Below, piece by piece: positions 8,623-17,255 of a DNA stretch of 64,000 bases. Source of the stretch: a virus; IMG/VR virus record IMGVR_UViG_3300005289_000052, positions 1-64,000 of that record. The stretch is one strand, 5' to 3'. The translations under genes and the position numbers were made by a program. Below the pieces are notes generated by a model. It was not told the origin of the DNA. It searched no databases and was given only the letters and a program-made list of their open reading frames with translations. How positions within the stretch are numbered: position 1 is the first letter of the stretch; each line of letters begins with the position of its first letter.

Positions 8623-8692
8623 TTTAACACCTGTAAAGTAATGGACACATGGTCTTATATAGTTCCTCCACTCATTAAAGAATTACTACGTA

Positions 8693-8725
8693 CAAAAAAA
8701 TAACCCAGTCGAAACCGGGTTATTA
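8693..8725 (-). terminator. Intrinsic terminator, minus strand
   Basis: AATAACCCGG, loop TTTCGA, CTGGGTTATT followed by a T-run on the minus strand. It ends the small-gene operon 10477-8738. Confidence 0.85.
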
Positions 8726-8737
8726 AAGGGGCGGTGC

Positions 8738-9124
8738 TCAGCCGCGTTGAATCGTTTTCTCCAACTCCATGATCTCTAACATGAGAGGTTCATAGCGGAG
8801 ATTCAGTCGATCACCGATTGTAAGCAGGCGGTCAACTTGGTGTCTGTGTAAGATCTCGCGGCGGATCTGTCCTTCAAGTTCAAGTTTGATTTGACCCGTG
8901 AACTGCCAGAGCCAGATCATCACCGCGAGGTTGTGTTGCAGTGCACCCATGAAGAACATCTTGAAGAGAACCTCCAAGTGTTCGTCAGTTACGATGCAGT
9001 CTTCTTCTTTGTCACGCACGATGTCTAGCAATCGCTTGATGCGATGGAACTGAGCTTGCATCTTGCGAGCTTCTTGCACTTTACCGACAATCAAGACTTT
9101 TGCAGCATAGACTTTAGCAGACAT
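8738..9124 (-). CDS. Small helical protein of the 8.7-10.5 kb operon
   Basis: 128 residues, strongly helical with heptad-like Leu/Ile and many Glu, Arg and Gln, plus a central aromatic stretch (MFFMGALQHNLAVMIWLW) that could pack against a partner or a membrane. No family recognised. Last gene before the terminator. In phiKZ-type phages, clusters of very small genes are often expressed early and act on the host; that is only an analogy here. Confidence 0.65.
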   Translation of the reverse strand: MSAKVYAAKVLIVGKVQEARKMQAQFHRIKRLLDIVRDKEEDCIVTDEHLEVLFKMFFMGALQHNLAVMIWLWQFTGQIKLELEGQIRREILHRHQVDRLLTIGDRLNLRYEPLMLEIMELEKTIQRG

Positions 9125-9154
9125 TCTTAGTTCTCCGTAGAACCTGAGTTTAGA

Positions 9155-9499
9155 TTAGTGTGCGACGTTGAGTACGTCCCAGACTTTGTGGTGCTCCCAA
9201 TCACGGTAGGTTTCCACACGGTCAGCCATTGGCATGTTCTCACCGTTCAGTTTGTTACCTACAGCGTTGCGGCTCAGTACCAGTTGGTTGTTCATGAACT
9301 CGATGGCACAGAGGTTGGTAGCGACACCATCGATCAAACCAACTACCGTTTCCCATTCGCCTTCGTGGCCGAACAGGGCAACGTGAGTCAGGCGGATGGG
9401 GCGCCGGGTTGCAGCGTCGATCACCAGGCCTTTTTCAGCCAGGATAGTTTCGATGATCGAAGTGTTACGCAGACGCAGAGTGTCGATTTTGTTTTCCAT
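9155..9499 (-). CDS. Small uncharacterised protein
   Basis: 114 residues with a strong AAGGAGAG ribosome-binding site. Short beta-rich segments (THVALFGHEGEWETVVGLIDG) sit between polar ends. No domain assignment. Member of the five-gene small-protein operon. Confidence 0.7.
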   Translation of the reverse strand: MENKIDTLRLRNTSIIETILAEKGLVIDAATRRPIRLTHVALFGHEGEWETVVGLIDGVATNLCAIEFMNNQLVLSRNAVGNKLNGENMPMADRVETYRDWEHHKVWDVLNVAH

Positions 9500-9523
9500 G
9501 GTGTCTCTCCTTGAGGTTTGTTT

Positions 9524-9838
9524 TTATGCTTTCGCTTTGTTGTCCCACGATTGGTAAAGCTTGATGGTCTTGGTGCGACCTTCAATAGCTTCGAGCCGAC
9601 GCGCCTGATCACGCTTGATGCAGCTCAAGTCGGAGTTCAGGGAGTTCAGGTAAATGCGGGCCATCTCGTTATGTTCCGGTTGATCTTCGCGATTCACGCG
9701 ATCGATCTCGTCAACAATGTCGTTGTACTTCACATTCTCCGCCACGACCAAGCGGTTATGTTCTTCTTGAGCCTGATCGATCAGGTTCAGGTCTTCTTGC
9801 CACACAGCTTCGTTGATCAGTTTCCAGAAGTGATTCAT
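9524..9838 (-). CDS. Small coiled-coil protein
   Basis: 104 residues from the ATG at 9838 (AAGGAAA upstream; a GTG three bases earlier is possible). Charged and helical throughout with Asn/Asp/Glu-rich heptads; no other features. Member of the small-gene operon. Confidence 0.65.
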   Translation of the reverse strand: MNHFWKLINEAVWQEDLNLIDQAQEEHNRLVVAENVKYNDIVDEIDRVNREDQPEHNEMARIYLNSLNSDLSCIKRDQARRLEAIEGRTKTIKLYQSWDNKAKA

Positions 9839-9848
9839 CACGCTTTCC

Positions 9849-10067
9849 TTAACGTCGGCTTTTGATCATATCGAGATTGGTGAGTCCTTCGAGGAACACC
9901 GTGGTTTCGGTTGCGGCAGTGATAGGTGCTGCCACCGCAAAGGAACCTTTACTTGGGTCGCGATAAATCGTGTGGGTACGAATGATCGTACCACGAGGAA
10001 GCACCATGGCGTAGGTAGTGGTATCGCCAGCTTCTTCCAATACAACCCAAAGACTTGATTGTGCCAT
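9849..10067 (-). CDS. Very small beta-rich protein
   Basis: 72 residues with many Val, Thr and Ile residues and predicted beta strands; it ends with a basic tail (MIKSRR). No family recognised. It lies between two coiled-coil genes of the same operon, 14 bases after one and 11 bases before the other. Confidence 0.6.
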   Translation of the reverse strand: MAQSSLWVVLEEAGDTTTYAMVLPRGTIIRTHTIYRDPSKGSFAVAAPITAATETTVFLEGLTNLDMIKSRR

Positions 10068-10081
10068 TGCTACATTCCTTC

Positions 10082-10477
10082 TTAGGAAGTGAGTTTAGAA
10101 ATCTCAGCGTTCAGCCGAGTTTGTTCATCCATTACTTGATTGTAGTGGATGGTCACGCGGTGCATGCACTCCATCGTTTTACGGACGAAGTGTTGGGTAC
10201 GTTTCTGACCCGCTATCGCCTTATCGATATCGCTACCGATTTTATTGATGACAGCAGTCCAGTAAGCAATCCGCAGTTGATCCATTTCGGCTATCGCGCA
10301 GATGACGATCTGGAGGCAGGTCCTCATGTCTTCTTCGGTGTAGTGTAGCTCACGTGGAAGACCGGCAACCTTCTCTAACAACTTCCTGATCCGTTTGATC
10401 TTTTGGTGATCTTGAATCAGGATTTCATGATTCTGTTGAACTTGGTTAGCAAGTTGTTTCACTTGGGCTAAGCTCAT
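10082..10477 (-). CDS. Coiled-coil small protein, first gene of the small-gene operon
   Basis: 131 residues. I chose the third ATG (10477) because AAGGA lies at correct spacing before it, while the first ATG at 10483 directly abuts the Shine-Dalgarno. The protein is almost entirely helical with many Gln, Lys, His and Ile. A TATATTA-type promoter motif lies 54 bases upstream. Confidence 0.65.
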   Translation of the reverse strand: MSLAQVKQLANQVQQNHEILIQDHQKIKRIRKLLEKVAGLPRELHYTEEDMRTCLQIVICAIAEMDQLRIAYWTAVINKIGSDIDKAIAGQKRTQHFVRKTMECMHRVTIHYNQVMDEQTRLNAEISKLTS

Positions 10478-10530
10478 GGTCATTTCCTTCTGAGGACAAA
10501 TAGATTAGATGAAAGGGATTTGGTATCCTA

Positions 10531-10550
10531 TTCACTGGAGTAATATGTAT
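10531..10550 (-). promoter_or_regulatory. Putative phage promoter, TATATTA type
   Basis: Minus-strand reading ATACATATTACTCCAGTGAA, nearly identical to the element at 5272-5291. It lies upstream of the small-gene operon and just before a poly-T tract on the plus strand. Confidence 0.5.
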
Positions 10551-10576
10551 CTGAGATTTTTTTAATTGGACTTTGA

Positions 10577-10613
10577 CGGCATAAAAGCCTAGGGGTCCGA
10601 AAACCCCTAGGAC
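10577..10613 (-). terminator. Intrinsic terminator, minus strand
   Basis: CCTAGGGG, loop TTTTCGGA, CCCCTAGG followed by CTTTTATGCCGTC on the minus strand. It ends the operon that runs from the UvsX-like gene through the small membrane protein. Confidence 0.8.
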
Positions 10614-10859
10614 TCAGTGTCGCTTGAAGATGAAGGCTTGGTAGTTGCTACCGTCCCACCAGATCCACTGGCCAGACGACTTGTCCCGCTTGATGAACTT
10701 CCAACGTTTCCCAGTGCGACGACTTATCCCACCGTTCCACATTATCTTCTCATCAACCCACAGGGCACCCACGATCAACAGACCCATCGCCACTAGGGCG
10801 AGTAAGACTGATGCTGACATTTGGGCTGCCCCCAGAAGTCCCTCCAGGGAAATCTCCAT
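10614..10859 (-). CDS. Small membrane protein
   Basis: 81 residues from the ATG at 10859 (an upstream TTG at 10880 is also in frame). A single clear transmembrane helix covers about residues 14-35 (SVLLALVAMGLLIVGALWV). It is followed by a basic, Trp-rich soluble tail (KRDKSSGQWIWWDG). The N-terminus overlaps the end of the open frame starting at 11007. Function unknown; a host-membrane effector or a lysis accessory are both possible. Confidence 0.65.
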   Translation of the reverse strand: MEISLEGLLGAAQMSASVLLALVAMGLLIVGALWVDEKIMWNGGISRRTGKRWKFIKRDKSSGQWIWWDGSNYQAFIFKRH

Positions 10860-11007
10860 GCCTTGCTCTCCGTGACGCAATGGTCAGCAACCAGTTCAGG
10901 AGCTTCCCACCACGCTTGTTCGTTTGCTCGAGGTTGGCGATTCGATCAGCCGTCACTACATCAAAGGTCCGATCGTACAATTTCTGACGTGGACTGCGAA
11001 AGTCCAT
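10753..11007 (-). CDS. Possible small gene coupled to the UvsX-like gene
   Basis: 84 residues. Its ATG overlaps the stop of the ATPase gene (TAATG), which suggests translational coupling. The first 50 residues look protein-like (basic, helical). The last 34 overlap the membrane protein's gene in another frame and look like a shadow (GGTSGGSPN). Either the two genes truly overlap by about 107 bases, or the frame is shifted near 10880. An in-frame stop directly upstream of the membrane protein's frame argues against a simple fusion. Confidence 0.4.
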   Translation of the reverse strand: MDFRSPRQKLYDRTFDVVTADRIANLEQTNKRGGKLLNWLLTIASRRARHGDFPGGTSGGSPNVSISLTRPSGDGSVDRGCPVG

Positions 11008-12407
11008 TACGCAGCCTTCTTGGCAGGTTTGTACCAGTAAGGTACGTACTCGCCTTTAGCCATGCGCAGCAGATCGAGAGTGGACAAGAAGTTCTTCGGG
11101 TTCTTGTTCTCTTCGAAGTCCCAGTAACCACGAGTGTCCAGGATCTCGTCCCAGTCGTAGCCCAGTTCTTTGATCTTGAGGTACAGGTCTTTCGGGTCCA
11201 TCAGGTAGCCACGGGCTTGGATGAAGCCGAGGTTTTCCATCTGGCACATTTCAGACGTGATTTCCATTGCTCGTTGCAAACGAGGGTTATCACGGATCTT
11301 GCCACGGACTGTAGTGCGCTGCATGGTGACGTCAGGACACAGTTCCATGTAGTACGCACGGTCGTGACCGCCGATCCCGTACTTGAAGAACTTGCAGTAG
11401 TTGAACTCAGTGAGGCCAACCAGCAAACCTTCGCGCTGGGAGTAGATCACTTCGAACGGCATGCCGGTAGGACCAGACTTGGCCCGCAGGTTCTGAATGA
11501 CCAGCAGGTTCAGGTCGGTATCACCTTTCAGATCGTCGTCAGGACCAGCAGGGAACTCTGGACCTTTGGTGGTCTGGTTCTGGAGTACCGAAACGCTGTT
11601 GCAGTACCAGAGGTTGTTGGTGAGGAAGGTGAACTTCTCGGGAACGTTCTTGAAGACCGTCTTGCCTTTGAGGTGAGCCAGCTTCTTCGGATCTGGTGCG
11701 TACTGATCGAGCTGGTGTTTGTCACCGGCGTGAGCAGTTGCGATCACGAGGTTGTTGGCACCGGCAGTCAGGTTTGGCATCTGCATCAACATCTGCGTCT
11801 TCGCAGCAGCAGAGCGCAGGGCGTCGGTGTTAGCAGCCGAGTCGCCGATCTCGTTCTTGTCGTAAATGCCTTCGACCGAGTCGGTGATGAACATACTGAG
11901 GGAGTCGATTTCGAACAGGTGCGGGAAGATGCACTTGATGAACTCGTCTTTGTTGTCGATGAACGGAGTCGTCTTGAGCAGCGACTTCTGTTCTTTCTTC
12001 TTCATGTTCGACATGTCGCGGAACTTGTCGAACCACTTGTTGCCCGAGATCATGGTCGAGTCGGTCAACAGCAGACGCTTCTCTTCGGCCAGGTCGATGC
12101 CCATCAGCTCTGGGAACTGCATGGCCAACTGGTACAGGCGCTCCAACGTCATCGAAGTTTCGGTGTCGTAGAAGTTGGCACGTGCCCAGTAACGAGCCAT
12201 GATCCGCAGAATCATGAAGTGAGCAATCAGGGACTTACCCATGTTGCCGCGACCAGCAATACCAGTGAAGGATGCCAAGCCGCCGCAAAGAATCATTTCC
12301 CCATGCTTGCCTTTGTAGTAGCGCCCAGTGGGGATATCGAACAGGCAGCCCAAGTTATAGATGGGGCGCAGACGCGGGGCCTGTTCGAAAAAGTCGTCTA
12401 ATTCCAT
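11007..12407 (-). CDS. RecA/UvsX-like ATPase (recombinase or helicase core)
   Basis: 466 residues. Walker A is GIAGRGNMGKS at residues 49-59. A Walker B-like strand (LSMFITDS) lies near residues 169-176. Later the protein has VIATAHAGDKHQ and NLRAKSGPTGMPFEVIYSQREG, an order typical of the RecA/DnaB ATPase core. The probable role is strand exchange or replication-linked DNA unwinding during phage recombination. phiKZ-group phages carry UvsX-like recombinases next to internal head protein genes, as here. Strong use of C/G-ending codons suggests high expression. Assignment between UvsX-like and DnaB-like is not settled. Confidence 0.7.
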   Translation of the reverse strand: MELDDFFEQAPRLRPIYNLGCLFDIPTGRYYKGKHGEMILCGGLASFTGIAGRGNMGKSLIAHFMILRIMARYWARANFYDTETSMTLERLYQLAMQFPELMGIDLAEEKRLLLTDSTMISGNKWFDKFRDMSNMKKKEQKSLLKTTPFIDNKDEFIKCIFPHLFEIDSLSMFITDSVEGIYDKNEIGDSAANTDALRSAAAKTQMLMQMPNLTAGANNLVIATAHAGDKHQLDQYAPDPKKLAHLKGKTVFKNVPEKFTFLTNNLWYCNSVSVLQNQTTKGPEFPAGPDDDLKGDTDLNLLVIQNLRAKSGPTGMPFEVIYSQREGLLVGLTEFNYCKFFKYGIGGHDRAYYMELCPDVTMQRTTVRGKIRDNPRLQRAMEITSEMCQMENLGFIQARGYLMDPKDLYLKIKELGYDWDEILDTRGYWDFEENKNPKNFLSTLDLLRMAKGEYVPYWYKPAKKAA

Positions 12408-12526
12408 GCGTTGAACTCACTGAGATAGATGGATGGATACTTTGAACTCACTAGATAGGTCCTAGGAGTTTAATTTTATGTGTCTTTGCTCTAACTTGAG
12501 CTTTCCCTATTTACAGGATGGAAACC

Positions 12527-13336
12527 ATGCAGATCTCCCTTGAACAACAGGCCAGCGTCCTGTCGATGGAAGCTTTCAACCTGCGAGCGTCTCTGACGGC
12601 CTTAACCAAGGTCTTCCCAGCGTACGCTCGTGGTATCAGCGACACCATTCAATCGTACCTGGCTAATGACCAGCAAACCATTCCACTGGTTCGTGTAAAG
12701 ATCAAAACCAAGATCGCACACAATATCGATTACAGCGCACACCGAAAAACTGTGATCTACGGACCACAAGGTTTGAAGGTGACTTATCTTGAGTATCTCG
12801 AGGCAATCGAAGCGTCGGTAGACATCGCCAAACACGTCCACGACAACCAACTGGTTCCGTTCAATGGTTGGGTGACCAAGCTGTTGGGTAGCCCAGAGGA
12901 ACTGGGTAGCATCAACCTCAAAGACATCCTCAAGATGGACGAGTCCGATCTGGACAAAGCCAAGGGTCGCTTGGAGCGTTGCGTTAACCGTTCCAACTCC
13001 CAGACCTCTCACGAATACGGCAAGCTGGTTAAACAGAACGCCGAGTGGGATCTGATCCTCGAGAAGACCAACGCCCTGATCGTCACCTACCAAGCAGTGG
13101 ACCGTAAGAAGCTGCTGGATGAAGTCGAGCTGTTGAACGAACAACTCCTGCGTTTGGCTGAGCGCATGAAAGAAGACCCGGACACCTACAAGGCTTCTGG
13201 TGTAACCATCTCCGAACTGGCCAAACGTTGCCTGCTGATGGCTCGCTTCGTTGAGTTCTATTCGATCACCGGCTTCCTGTTGACCGAGCTGTCCTCCACT
13301 GTACAAAGCTCCTTCGACGCCATCGAGCGTCTGTAA
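12527..13336 (+). CDS. Probable internal head (inner body) protein with processing motifs
   Basis: About 270 residues from the ATG at 12527 (AGGA at eight bases; the ATG at 12518 abuts the Shine-Dalgarno). The N-terminus contains SLE and SME followed by AFNLRASL. phiKZ-group prohead proteases cleave after Glu in S/A-x-E motifs to release propeptides from internal head proteins, so this is a candidate substrate. The rest is helical and charged. Codon use is highly biased, consistent with an abundant virion protein. A single-gene plus-strand unit closed by a bidirectional terminator. Confidence 0.55.
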   Translation: MQISLEQQASVLSMEAFNLRASLTALTKVFPAYARGISDTIQSYLANDQQTIPLVRVKIKTKIAHNIDYSAHRKTVIYGPQGLKVTYLEYLEAIEASVDIAKHVHDNQLVPFNGWVTKLLGSPEELGSINLKDILKMDESDLDKAKGRLERCVNRSNSQTSHEYGKLVKQNAEWDLILEKTNALIVTYQAVDRKKLLDEVELLNEQLLRLAERMKEDPDTYKASGVTISELAKRCLLMARFVEFYSITGFLLTELSSTVQSSFDAIERL

Positions 13337-13340
13337 GCGT

Positions 13341-13390
13341 CATAAAGACTGACTCCCCAGGATCACCTTGGGGAGTCAGTCTGTTATGCT
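13341..13390. terminator. Bidirectional terminator
   Basis: AGACTGACTCCCCAGG, loop ATCA, CCTTGGGGAGTCAGTCT, flanked by CATAA and TTATG, between the convergent genes ending at 13336 and 13396. Confidence 0.85.
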
Positions 13391-13395
13391 GGGAG

Positions 13396-13803
13396 TTATG
13401 CTAAACCCAGTTTTGCCGTTTGCATCACAACACGGGCATCGTCCAGCATTTGCTTGACATCGTCGTATTGCAACCACTTCGGCATTTGTTCCACTACCTT
13501 CAACGAGCACGCATCGAGTGATCCTGTTGCGACTGTTTCGTCCAGGTTACAACCGCCCCAAATCGTTCGAGACAGTAGTGCCGGGATTTCAAGAGCTTCT
13601 GAGGAAGACGACAAAGCCATCTTCTCATTCAGCACTTCCAGCTCTTGCAGTTCGTTGTGGGTAAGGTGCTTGAGACCGGCGAAGAGACTAACTGCAAACA
13701 GCAGTCTCTTACCGTACCGAGGCAACCCCACCCGAAGAAGACGGAGCAGCAAACGCCGGTTAAGACCGGCCACCGTCTTCGTAAGGGAGGTAATAGGGTT
13801 CAT
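13396..13803 (-). CDS. Uncharacterised protein with basic N-terminus
   Basis: 135 residues. The N-terminal 35 residues are strongly basic and hydrophobic (LNRRLLLRLLRVG), resembling an amphipathic or DNA-binding helix. After a helical segment, SSSSEALEIPALL contains an A-x-E site that could be cut by a prohead protease. It lies 12 bases after the RNase H gene. Function unknown. Confidence 0.55.
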   Translation of the reverse strand: MNPITSLTKTVAGLNRRLLLRLLRVGLPRYGKRLLFAVSLFAGLKHLTHNELQELEVLNEKMALSSSSEALEIPALLSRTIWGGCNLDETVATGSLDACSLKVVEQMPKWLQYDDVKQMLDDARVVMQTAKLGLA

Positions 13804-13815
13804 AGGTCATTCTCT

Positions 13816-15369
13816 TCAACTGGTCAGTAGACAGATGTTGGAATAGATGCCAGCCCAGATCCCGATGTCATCATCCGTCTTGATGATGGTAGCGTAACGG
13901 AAGGCCGTATCGCTTTCACGCCATGTGATCAGGTACACCCGTGGATTGTTTCCTGCCAGCGCAGACAAAGTATTGCGGTTGGCAATGTCCAGCCCTAAGG
14001 TGATTGGCAATTTGAACTGGCCCGACTTCGCACCTGTGTGGTATGGAGCCTCAATCTCAATGCGCTTGAGCGCACTGTTGATCGTAGACCGGAGTTTCGT
14101 AACAGACTTATTCTTCTTGACTTCCGTCTCGTAGAACAGATCAGTGATCTCATGGTGGACGAAGGTCTGGCCAACAGGCACGCAGATGGCTTTATCGCTG
14201 ATGAAATCAAGAAGCATGTTTTCCATGACGGCCATGGACTGCATGACACGGAAAGCAATGCGCGGAGGTTTCAGGTCTTTGGTCAACTGGAGAGCAGACT
14301 CACCAGGCATGAACAGGTCCATCTTCCCCCAGTTTTTGCAATGGAGGAACTGGTCACCATACTTATCCAGCTCAGCGTAAACTTTACCGCCTAAGACGTT
14401 GTTCAGACGCCCCACCACCATGCTATTGAAACCGCCGGTGTCGAGAGAGTCTTGATACTTCGTCAACATCTCCATTACTGGGTCACGTTCCTTGAGGAAC
14501 AGAACCGAGAACGAAGCATCGCTGATCTTCTTCCCACAGAAGTCGTCTTCCGACCCGTGGTCGCCCAAGTAGTAAACCACACGTCCGTCAGGCGCAACCT
14601 GAGTTCCACCCACATTGGTATTGAAGTACCAGTACGGGAGAGAGAACATGCGATTGTACGTGGACTTGACTGCCCAATAACCTTTGGCGTCAGTGAAGAA
14701 GACGTCGCGCACTTTCAACTGTTTCTTACCAGCGTTAATTGCGCCGCCAGCCAGATAGTCTACAGTGTCATTACCGAGATCGTTGGAATGTCCACGAACC
14801 CAACGAGTGTAGATCTGTGTACCACGCGATTGCAGAACATCAACCGCAGCAACGATCTGTTGCCACAACTCTTTGTTCGCAACAGGAGTCTGGTCAGGTC
14901 TGCACCAGTTGTTGGTCTGCCATTTCCGAGACCAGTTCAGCAAACCATTCAAGGCGTACTTACTGTCAGGGATCAGCATGACCGACGCCACCTTCTCCTG
15001 AATAGCCACTTGTAAGGCTTCCAGAAGCGCCGAGGTTTCTGCTTCGTTGTTTGTCGATTCGGGAATCAACGATCCATACCCCGAGACATAACGTAGGGGT
15101 GTAACCGTCTTGATTTGAATCTCGTCGTACCGCTCAACCTCTGGATCACGGTCGGTCGGTTTGTAGTTAAAGAAGGCCATCCCAGGCTGACCTTCGTCTG
15201 GGTCGATATACCCAAAGTTAGTAACCAGAGCAGGTGCACCGGTCCCTTGCTTCGACTTCTCAGTCGTGTAGATGTAACCATGAATGGCCCACCCACCAAT
15301 GCCACGCGACGGCTTGCAGCCACCGTCGGTGTAGATAACGGCATGCACCGCTTGGTCAACGTTACTCAT
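13816..15369 (-). CDS. RNase H-fold nuclease with large C-terminal extension
   Basis: 517 residues, far longer than stand-alone RNase H (about 150). The N-terminal 210 residues show RNase H type I signatures: D15 (TDGG), E109 or E111 (NNEAE), D135 (IPDSKYAL), H194 and D204 (GHSNDLGNDTVDYLAGG). A long insertion (about residues 37-100) separates the first and second acidic residues. The C-terminal 300 residues are unrecognised. The likely role is removal of RNA from DNA:RNA hybrids in replication or transcription. AGGGA lies close to the ATG. Confidence 0.7.
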   Translation of the reverse strand: MSNVDQAVHAVIYTDGGCKPSRGIGGWAIHGYIYTTEKSKQGTGAPALVTNFGYIDPDEGQPGMAFFNYKPTDRDPEVERYDEIQIKTVTPLRYVSGYGSLIPESTNNEAETSALLEALQVAIQEKVASVMLIPDSKYALNGLLNWSRKWQTNNWCRPDQTPVANKELWQQIVAAVDVLQSRGTQIYTRWVRGHSNDLGNDTVDYLAGGAINAGKKQLKVRDVFFTDAKGYWAVKSTYNRMFSLPYWYFNTNVGGTQVAPDGRVVYYLGDHGSEDDFCGKKISDASFSVLFLKERDPVMEMLTKYQDSLDTGGFNSMVVGRLNNVLGGKVYAELDKYGDQFLHCKNWGKMDLFMPGESALQLTKDLKPPRIAFRVMQSMAVMENMLLDFISDKAICVPVGQTFVHHEITDLFYETEVKKNKSVTKLRSTINSALKRIEIEAPYHTGAKSGQFKLPITLGLDIANRNTLSALAGNNPRVYLITWRESDTAFRYATIIKTDDDIGIWAGIYSNICLLTS

Positions 15370-15423
15370 TGGTCCCTACCCAAAATTGGCTTTACTCAAG
15401 AGATTACTGTTTCGAGTAATCAC

Positions 15424-15849
15424 TTACTTCCGGCCAGGTCTGCGGCTACGCTCAAATTCTAGGCTCGCTTGGGTGTCGACTAAGCGCTGCTCAAGAACTG
15501 ACTGAGTTGCTTTTGCCGATGCCAAGTCCACTTCTAATTGATGAGCTTGTCCACGGTTGATTTCATACTTACCCACCAGCTCCGCATGGGTAGTGGTGAG
15601 TTGTTCGTATTTGGCAGTAGTCTCCCGACTTTCCCGCAACAGACGATCGTACAAGCGTGAGTACTCTTCTGCCGTGCGAGCGTTACCGATGGTCAAAAGA
15701 AGAAGAACCAACGATGACGCTAACAAGGTCACGATACTTTTGTTGCTACGAACTGCGAGTTGGAAGTCCTTGTTCCTGAAGAACACTTCCCTCAGAAAAG
15801 GCCACAGTTTCAAAAGAAACTTAAAAAGAAGGACAGTATTCCCGATCAT
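15424..15849 (-). CDS. Membrane-anchored coiled-coil protein
   Basis: 141 residues. A basic N-terminal region precedes one transmembrane helix at about residues 38-56 (KSIVTLLASSLVLLLLTIGN). A coiled coil of about 80 residues (Glu, Gln, Ala, Leu heptads) follows, ending with a basic tail. This layout resembles an inner-membrane spanin, but a separate spanin pair lies at 46-47 kb, so this gene is more likely something else. Confidence 0.65.
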   Translation of the reverse strand: MIGNTVLLFKFLLKLWPFLREVFFRNKDFQLAVRSNKSIVTLLASSLVLLLLTIGNARTAEEYSRLYDRLLRESRETTAKYEQLTTTHAELVGKYEINRGQAHQLEVDLASAKATQSVLEQRLVDTQASLEFERSRRPGRK

Positions 15850-15876
15850 CTTGGTTTGCTCCGTTCAAACCCCAAG

Positions 15877-15900
15877 AATGGTATAGGTAATTTACTTTAC
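15877..15900 (+). promoter_or_regulatory. Putative promoter region with AATGGTATAG
   Basis: AATGGTATAGGTAATTTAC lies about 30-50 bases upstream of the gene at 15928. The core AATGGTATAG recurs at 31804-31813 upstream of the modification operon. Only two copies were seen, so this is tentative. Confidence 0.3.
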
Positions 15901-15927
15901 TTACACCCTCCCCTCGAAGAGGTTTCT

Positions 15928-17247
15928 ATGTATAGTCTCAAAGCGTTTATGATCTACGCGCCGTTGGCTGACAACGCAGTAGATGTGATTGCGCCCTTAG
16001 GGGAGCTGTCCACCCACTGTCGTACTTTCTCGAAAGAGAAGGGTCAGTACATCAGCAGCGATTACAAAGACTCGAAGCTCATCAGCTTTGTGAGTCAGAA
16101 CATCGCCACCAACGGCACAAAGACCTTGGTCAAAGTTCCAGCCGCACATTCTAACGCTGCTCTGAACTTAGGTCAATGGATTTATGCAAAAGCCATTGCC
16201 AGTGAAATCCGTGATGACCGTGATGCACTCACTGTAGCACTGAACACCGCATTCGGTGGTCTGCTCACTGACCTGACTTTCGGTGAGATCGTCAGTGACG
16301 GTGTGCGTTGGATGCCAGAGTGGGTCACCTACTCCTTGGCCGGTCAACCCGAGAACCGGGTACGGATCTGGTTTGCTGATGACTCGATGCGTCGTCAGTA
16401 CGACGAATACGAAATCGCATTCGTTGCCCCCATTGCTACCCTCGACGATTTCTTCCGTGACCCCAATGAGGTCAAGGCACTCGTTGATGCGTACAAGTTG
16501 GAAACGGCGTTGGCAAAAGGTGATGCGGTCAAGGACCGTAAACCAGAAACCGTCATGCTCAACCGTGTGTACAAGTACTACGCACAGAAGGCTCCGTTTA
16601 TCACCCTCGACACCAACTGGTTGGTAATCGTTTGGGGTCCAGCGGGTAACAACCCCGATATCATCAAACAAGAACTGGCTAAATGGATTCTGGCCAACTC
16701 ACAACATACCGAAGAAGAATGGATGGATATCTTCCCCGATATCTTCACTTCGACGGAGTTCATCATCACCCCTTTTTGGGATAACATCGCAATCGAACAG
16801 AAAGCGATCCTGTCCGGTGTCTACTCGCCAACTATGTTGCTGACTGACATTCGTGCAAAGTCCCTCAAGACCATCAAGGGTAAGAACTACACCACGGCCC
16901 ACATTGACCAGAACTTGGTCCAGACGGCGTTCCAATACGCATCGTTGTGTGCATCCGTTTGCGGTGGTCCATACAACCGTGGTGGGGTGAAACGTTTCGA
17001 CGACCAATGGCCTGACTACATCAGTGTGGCATACGACTCGCTCGATGCTGGCCGTATGAAGTTGGCGACTCAGAACTGGTTGACCTTCATGGTTGCGATG
17101 TTGATCCAGGCTGAGAAGGCTACGTTGTTCTCTGACTTGCCTCAGGGGATGGCTCGTGTAACCCGTGATGGTATCGTCTACATCGGTTCGACCCACGAAG
17201 ACATTCTGTATCTGGTGGTCACCAAGTACTCGATGCTCGACATCTGA
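15928..17247 (+). CDS. Uncharacterised virion-type protein, 439 residues
   Basis: The start is the ATG at 15928 with GAAGAGG upstream. The open frame extends back across the divergent promoter region, so I rejected earlier starts. Mixed alpha/beta with many aromatic residues and no catalytic motif. The gene directly precedes another plus-strand gene, and the pair is closed by a bidirectional terminator, suggesting a functional pair, probably structural. Confidence 0.7.
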   Translation: MYSLKAFMIYAPLADNAVDVIAPLGELSTHCRTFSKEKGQYISSDYKDSKLISFVSQNIATNGTKTLVKVPAAHSNAALNLGQWIYAKAIASEIRDDRDALTVALNTAFGGLLTDLTFGEIVSDGVRWMPEWVTYSLAGQPENRVRIWFADDSMRRQYDEYEIAFVAPIATLDDFFRDPNEVKALVDAYKLETALAKGDAVKDRKPETVMLNRVYKYYAQKAPFITLDTNWLVIVWGPAGNNPDIIKQELAKWILANSQHTEEEWMDIFPDIFTSTEFIITPFWDNIAIEQKAILSGVYSPTMLLTDIRAKSLKTIKGKNYTTAHIDQNLVQTAFQYASLCASVCGGPYNRGGVKRFDDQWPDYISVAYDSLDAGRMKLATQNWLTFMVAMLIQAEKATLFSDLPQGMARVTRDGIVYIGSTHEDILYLVVTKYSMLDI

Positions 17248-17255
17248 GGTGAGTT

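Noticed and set aside
10821-12401. Open frame of 526 residues on the plus strand opposite the UvsX-like gene
   Set aside because: It mirrors the biased codons of the real gene, has no start signal, and its composition (Val/Leu/His-rich) is typical of an antisense shadow.
15424-15849. Second i-spanin
   Set aside because: Although it has one membrane helix and a coiled coil, it lacks an overlapping lipoprotein gene and lies far from the lysis cassette.
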